Below are positions 7,096-7,978 of a stretch of DNA of 7,978 nucleotides, piece after piece. The notes under the pieces were generated by a model. It had not been told where the DNA came from and ran no database searches. It saw only the letters and a list, made by a program, of their open reading frames with translations. Origin of the DNA: an uncultured Pirellula sp. (lineage in GTDB: Bacteria; Planctomycetota; Planctomycetia; Pirellulales; Pirellulaceae). The DNA is taken from positions 1 to 7,978 of the forward strand of contig CAILTZ010000206.1 of assembly GCA_903837255.1 (NCBI GenBank), in the 5' to 3' direction. Made by a program: the position numbers and the translations under genes. Position 1 is the first letter of the stretch, and each line of letters starts with the position of its first letter.

Positions 7096-7978
7096 AAAAG
7101 TGAATTCGTTGGACGCAAGCAGGGCGTGGGCTAGTTGGACCCAAGGACGACCGGGGGCTTGTGATGGTAAATCAGCGGTTTTCACGATCGATTCCTCGAT
7201 GAATTTCAAAGCCAGTTGTTCTTCATCGGGGCTCGACTTTCGGCCCAGAATTCTTTGAAATAGCTCGGCAACACGCTGGGAATCGCTCAGCGAATCGTCC
7301 TTGTGCGCCGCCGATGCGATCTTGGTCGCTCGGTCTTGGATAAACTCGCTGTTGAGCGCAAAGAGGGTTTGTTGCGGAACGGTCGTCTCAGGTCGTTTGG
7401 CCGTACACGCGTTCGGATTGGCCACGTCAAAAGTGCTCATCAATGGTGAAACGATATCGCGATTGACAAACCCATAGACGCTCCGTCGCGTGGCACTCGG
7501 GTTGGCATCAAAGTCCACTGGCCGGCCTCCTTGGGTGACATCCAACTCTCCCGAGATCCACAGCATCGCATCGCGCATGGCTTCAAAGTCCAATCGACGC
7601 CTGGGCATTCGCCATAGCAACCGATTTTCAGGATCGATTTGTCGACTGCTGGGATCCTCGACCGAGCCTTGGCGGTAGACTTCGGTCGAGAGGATTTGAC
7701 GATGGAGCCATCGCAAGGACCATCCATTCTTGCGAAAATTATCGGCAAGGAAATCGAGCAATTCCGGATGCGTAGGTGGTTGGCCACGGGTTCCAAAGTC
7801 GTCCGGAGTACGGACTAAGCCGGTTCCGAAATGCTGTTGCCACACCCAATTGACCAGCACGCGGCTCATGAGTGGGTTTTGCTGGGAAACCACCGCGCGG
7901 GCTAGCCCCAAACGTCGCTTGCCATCCTCGAATGGTTCCGGAGTACCGGGGCTCAGGGCTGTCAGGAATCGCGATGGA
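7087..7978 (-). CDS. DUF1553 (PSD1) domain protein, C-terminal part (5' end outside the window)
   Basis: The frame enters at the window edge and ends at the TGA at 7089-7087, leaving 296 residues. An internal TTG at 7911 is not the start, because the frame and family similarity continue upstream (FLTALSPGTPEPFEDGKRR). Characteristic PSD1 segments are present: NPLMSRVLVNWVWQQHFGTG (window residues 34-53), RTPDDFGTRGQPPTHPELLD, WRMPRRRLDFEAMRDAML, RRSVYGFVNRD, FDVANPNACTAKRPETTVPQ and a final ALLASNEFTFID. In Planctomycetes this domain normally closes a long exported protein of roughly 800-1100 residues with an N-terminal cytochrome-c-like PSCyt1 and/or DUF1549 domain, which would lie outside this window. 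Its biochemical role is unknown. The DUF1501 gene follows 29 bases downstream, so the two are very probably co-transcribed. Confidence 0.95.
   Translation of the reverse strand, partial: PSRFLTALSPGTPEPFEDGKRRLGLARAVVSQQNPLMSRVLVNWVWQQHFGTGLVRTPDDFGTRGQPPTHPELLDFLADNFRKNGWSLRWLHRQILSTEVYRQGSVEDPSSRQIDPENRLLWRMPRRRLDFEAMRDAMLWISGELDVTQGGRPVDFDANPSATRRSVYGFVNRDIVSPLMSTFDVANPNACTAKRPETTVPQQTLFALNSEFIQDRATKIASAAHKDDSLSDSQRVAELFQRILGRKSSPDEEQLALKFIEESIVKTADLPSQAPGRPWVQLAHALLASNEFTFID

Noticed and set aside
7058..7144. Upstream in-frame extension of the DUF1501 protein by 29 residues
   Set aside because: The extension overlaps the end of the DUF1553 gene, reads through the tandem repeat, and would push the Tat motif to about residue 40; the ATG at 7057 has a good ribosome site.

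Overview
The window reads as ordinary protein-coding chromosome from a planctomycete, most likely a Pirellulaceae-type marine or freshwater member. The strongest evidence is the DUF1553 (PSD1) gene followed on the same strand by a Tat-type DUF1501 gene, a pairing that is greatly expanded in Planctomycetes. Moderate-to-high GC by eye, a scarcity of clear Shine-Dalgarno sites and large exported proteins of unknown function fit the same picture. The placement is inference from gene content; no rRNA or tRNA is present.

Layout. Bases 1-2736 (minus strand) hold the first 912 codons of a large exported, mostly helical TPR-like protein whose 3' end lies outside the window. Bases 2737-2881 are a 145-bp divergent control region. 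It contains a perfect TATAAT box facing the TPR gene, a weaker promoter-like pair facing the other way, a short inverted repeat with a TTCG loop lying where the two promoters overlap, a pair of 8-bp direct repeats, and a 13-bp palindrome just in front of the TPR start. Bases 2882-5590 (plus strand) hold a complete 902-residue protein anchored by one membrane helix at each end. Its large extracytoplasmic part carries what I read as three diverged copies of a beta-rich, possibly OB-like module. After a 30-bp convergent gap comes a two-gene minus-strand operon: the 3' part of a DUF1553 gene (7978-7087, running in from outside the window) and a complete DUF1501 gene (7057-5621).

How the genes fit together. 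The DUF1553/DUF1501 pair is a recognisable planctomycete unit. DUF1501 is an exported member of the alkaline phosphatase/sulfatase-like clan; the substrates of both proteins are unknown. The divergent TPR and double-anchored membrane genes share one compact promoter region, and both products are predicted to sit on the outer side of the cytoplasmic membrane. An envelope complex is therefore a reasonable but untested hypothesis. I see no mobile element, CRISPR array, RNA gene or defence system. The least explained items are the three-module membrane protein and the dense symmetry of the divergent control region.
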